64,000 bases of DNA. Source: Halopiger goleimassiliensis. Its GTDB lineage: Archaea; Halobacteriota; Halobacteria; Halobacteriales; Natrialbaceae. The stretch is taken from NCBI RefSeq assembly GCF_000455345.1, contig NZ_HG315691.1, forward strand, positions 506,217-570,216. Direction: 5' to 3'. Shown piece after piece: positions 62,963 through 64,000 of the stretch. Within the stretch, counting starts at the first letter, position 1. Each line of letters starts with the position of its first letter. The position numbers and the translations under genes were made by a program. Below the pieces are notes generated by a model, which was not told the origin of the DNA, searched no databases, and saw only the letters and a program-made list of their open reading frames with translations.

Positions 62963-63724
62963 ATGAGCGACAGCGACGCAGGCGACGACGGGGGGATCGA
63001 CAAGGAAGCCCTGCGCGAGGAACTACGCGAGAAGTACGAACGCGACGAACGGGAACGGGAGGCGACCCAGCGGATGAGCGACCTCCTGCTCAAGGGCGCG
63101 ACGATGACCAACGCCCACTGTGGCACCTGCGGCGATCCCCTCTTCCAGCAGGACGGGACGACATTCTGCCCGTCCTGTCACGGCCGTCCCGAAGCCGTCG
63201 AAGGAACCGAGGTCGAGACGGCGGGTCAGGGGGCCGACGGTGACCAGGCGGCGGCCGACGCCGACGGGACTCCAACGAACGCCGACGCAACTGCGGACGC
63301 CGACGCAACTGTAGACGCCGGTTCTGCGTCTGCGGCCGAACCCGTCGACGACGCGAACGACGACCGTCGGGGCGGGACGGCCCGCATCGACGCCGACGCG
63401 AGCCCGAAGGCTGGCGATGGGGCGGCAACCGACCCTGCATCGGCACGGTCGGAGCCGACCGGCAATCACGCCCGGTCCGGGGGCGATCGCTCGCCTCCCG
63501 AGTCGACGCCCGAACGCTCGAGCCGTCGTTCGCCGCGACGAACCGACGCTGGCGGGCGGTCGCGGGGGGACGCGACGAGTGACCTCGAGGGTGCCCGCGA
63601 CTCGCTGCGGCAGGCCCTCGAGAAGTTCGCGGCCGAGGCGGCCGCGACGGACGATCCCGGATACGCCAGGGAGTGTCTCGAGGCCGCGCGCGAGGCGAGC
63701 GAGACGCTGAACGCCCTCCGGTAA
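62963..63724 (+). CDS. Autoantigen p27-like zinc-ribbon protein
   Basis: This 253-residue protein has a helical N-terminus (LREELREKYERDEREREAT, MSDLLLKGATM) followed by a zinc ribbon CGTCGDPLFQQDGTTFCPSC. This pattern matches the Sjogren's syndrome/scleroderma autoantigen 1 (p27) family. A long low-complexity Ala/Asp/Thr linker leads to a C-terminal helical end (DSLRQALEKFAAEAAATD). Function is unknown; the archaeal family often accompanies translation or DNA genes. GTG 62951 precedes; ATG 62963 is preferred. Confidence 0.8.
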   Translation: MSDSDAGDDGGIDKEALREELREKYERDEREREATQRMSDLLLKGATMTNAHCGTCGDPLFQQDGTTFCPSCHGRPEAVEGTEVETAGQGADGDQAAADADGTPTNADATADADATVDAGSASAAEPVDDANDDRRGGTARIDADASPKAGDGAATDPASARSEPTGNHARSGGDRSPPESTPERSSRRSPRRTDAGGRSRGDATSDLEGARDSLRQALEKFAAEAAATDDPGYARECLEAAREASETLNALR

Positions 63725-63817
63725 GCGCCGTCGGGACCCGCAACGGACGCGCTCGAGTCGCGACCGCCGTCGACGGACCCGATTCAGTTTCGGTTCACGT
63801 ATCCTATCCGTGTCGGG

Positions 63818-63827
63818 GAACATGTTC
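63818..63827. promoter_or_regulatory. Palindrome upstream of the Tat lipoprotein gene
   Basis: GAACATGTTC is a perfect 10-bp palindrome, 70 bases before ATG 63898. Close by is CTTAGGTT (63880-63887), which looks like a half-site of haloarchaeal iron-regulator boxes (TTAGG-n-CCTAA). Only one half is seen, so the reading is weak. Confidence 0.2.
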
Positions 63828-63897
63828 TCGGGACTTCCCGGGAATCAGGAATCACCTTCCCCCCCTATACGCCGGCTCTTCTTAGGTTCAATCGTCT

Positions 63898-64000
63898 ATG
63901 ACCGATCGTATTGGTGCCCCCGGCAACGGACTCTCTCGACGCGAACTGCTCATTGCGACCGGCGGCGCGGCGGCCCTGGCGGGCTGTACCGGCCGTTCCG
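63898..64000 (+). CDS. Tat-exported lipoprotein, N-terminal fragment cut by window end
   Basis: The last 34 codons encode a twin-arginine lipoprotein signal: LSRRELLIATGGAAALAGC with the lipobox Cys. The mature part begins TGRS and leaves the window. The product is a surface lipoprotein whose function cannot be judged. The upstream spacer (63725-63897) contains a tatac box near 63860. Confidence 0.75.
   Translation, partial: MTDRIGAPGNGLSRRELLIATGGAAALAGCTGRS

Overview
The window comes from a GC-rich haloarchaeon, most likely of the Natrialbales (Natrinema/Haloterrigena-like; an inference from protein style, not a database match). The proteins are strongly acidic. Archaeal marker genes are present: DNA polymerase D large subunit, Hel308, KEOPS Cgi121, PurO and HTH-10 (bacterio-opsin activator type) regulators. 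Several strong promoters put a TATA element about 25-32 nt before an ATG, as expected for leaderless haloarchaeal mRNAs.

Region 1 (1-7617) is an accessory island with more A/T in codons and spacers than the rest. It holds a complete thiazole/oxazole-modified peptide (TOMM/LAP, streptolysin S-like) cluster: ABC exporter (653-2568), SagB-type dehydrogenase, ThiF/ocin-type partner with an N-terminal recognition domain, YcaO cyclodehydratase ending in PxPxP, and on the opposite strand a 62-residue precursor peptide (6006-6194) with a Cys-rich core and its own TATA box and terminator. A BAAT-type hydrolase (6343-7617) follows. Region 2 (7803-14067) is a PPC/DUF296 protein and PolD2, whose catalytic region carries two inteins. 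Region 3 (14099-15691) is a second antimicrobial locus: a Tat-exported halocin C8-like preproprotein with a divergent small membrane protein.

Region 4 (15904-30155) holds metabolism and envelope genes: an FAD oxidoreductase, a GT2 glycosyltransferase with an acyltransferase-3, an esterase, a Zn/Cd-type P1B ATPase preceded by six 35-bp tandem promoter/operator repeats, DUF502, LUD, a regulator, an MFS exporter and a ketopantoate reductase. Region 5 (30658-45992) holds housekeeping and DNA-maintenance genes: NifU, a DHH nuclease, DUF1059, an amidohydrolase, ASCH, DUF192, a MutS5-like ATPase, serine acetyltransferase, a phosphodiesterase, a MEDS/GAF histidine kinase and PurO. Between them lie long gene-free stretches with repeat elements.

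Region 6 (46077-64000) holds an HNH protein, tRNA-Gln(CTG), an old-yellow-enzyme homologue, an LEA14-like lipid-anchored or membrane protein, the hel308-cgi121 pair, a toxin-immunity pair (colicin D immunity-like and SUKH), a PiT transporter, a methyltransferase, a flippase-like membrane protein, a 3Fe-4S ferredoxin close to a P450, malate dehydrogenase, and a LOG-like/GNAT/zinc-ribbon run. A Tat lipoprotein gene runs off the end.

Taken together, the window carries three separate inter-strain competition traits (RiPP, halocin, immunity genes) embedded among core replication and repair genes. The TOMM cluster is the best candidate for an undescribed system.
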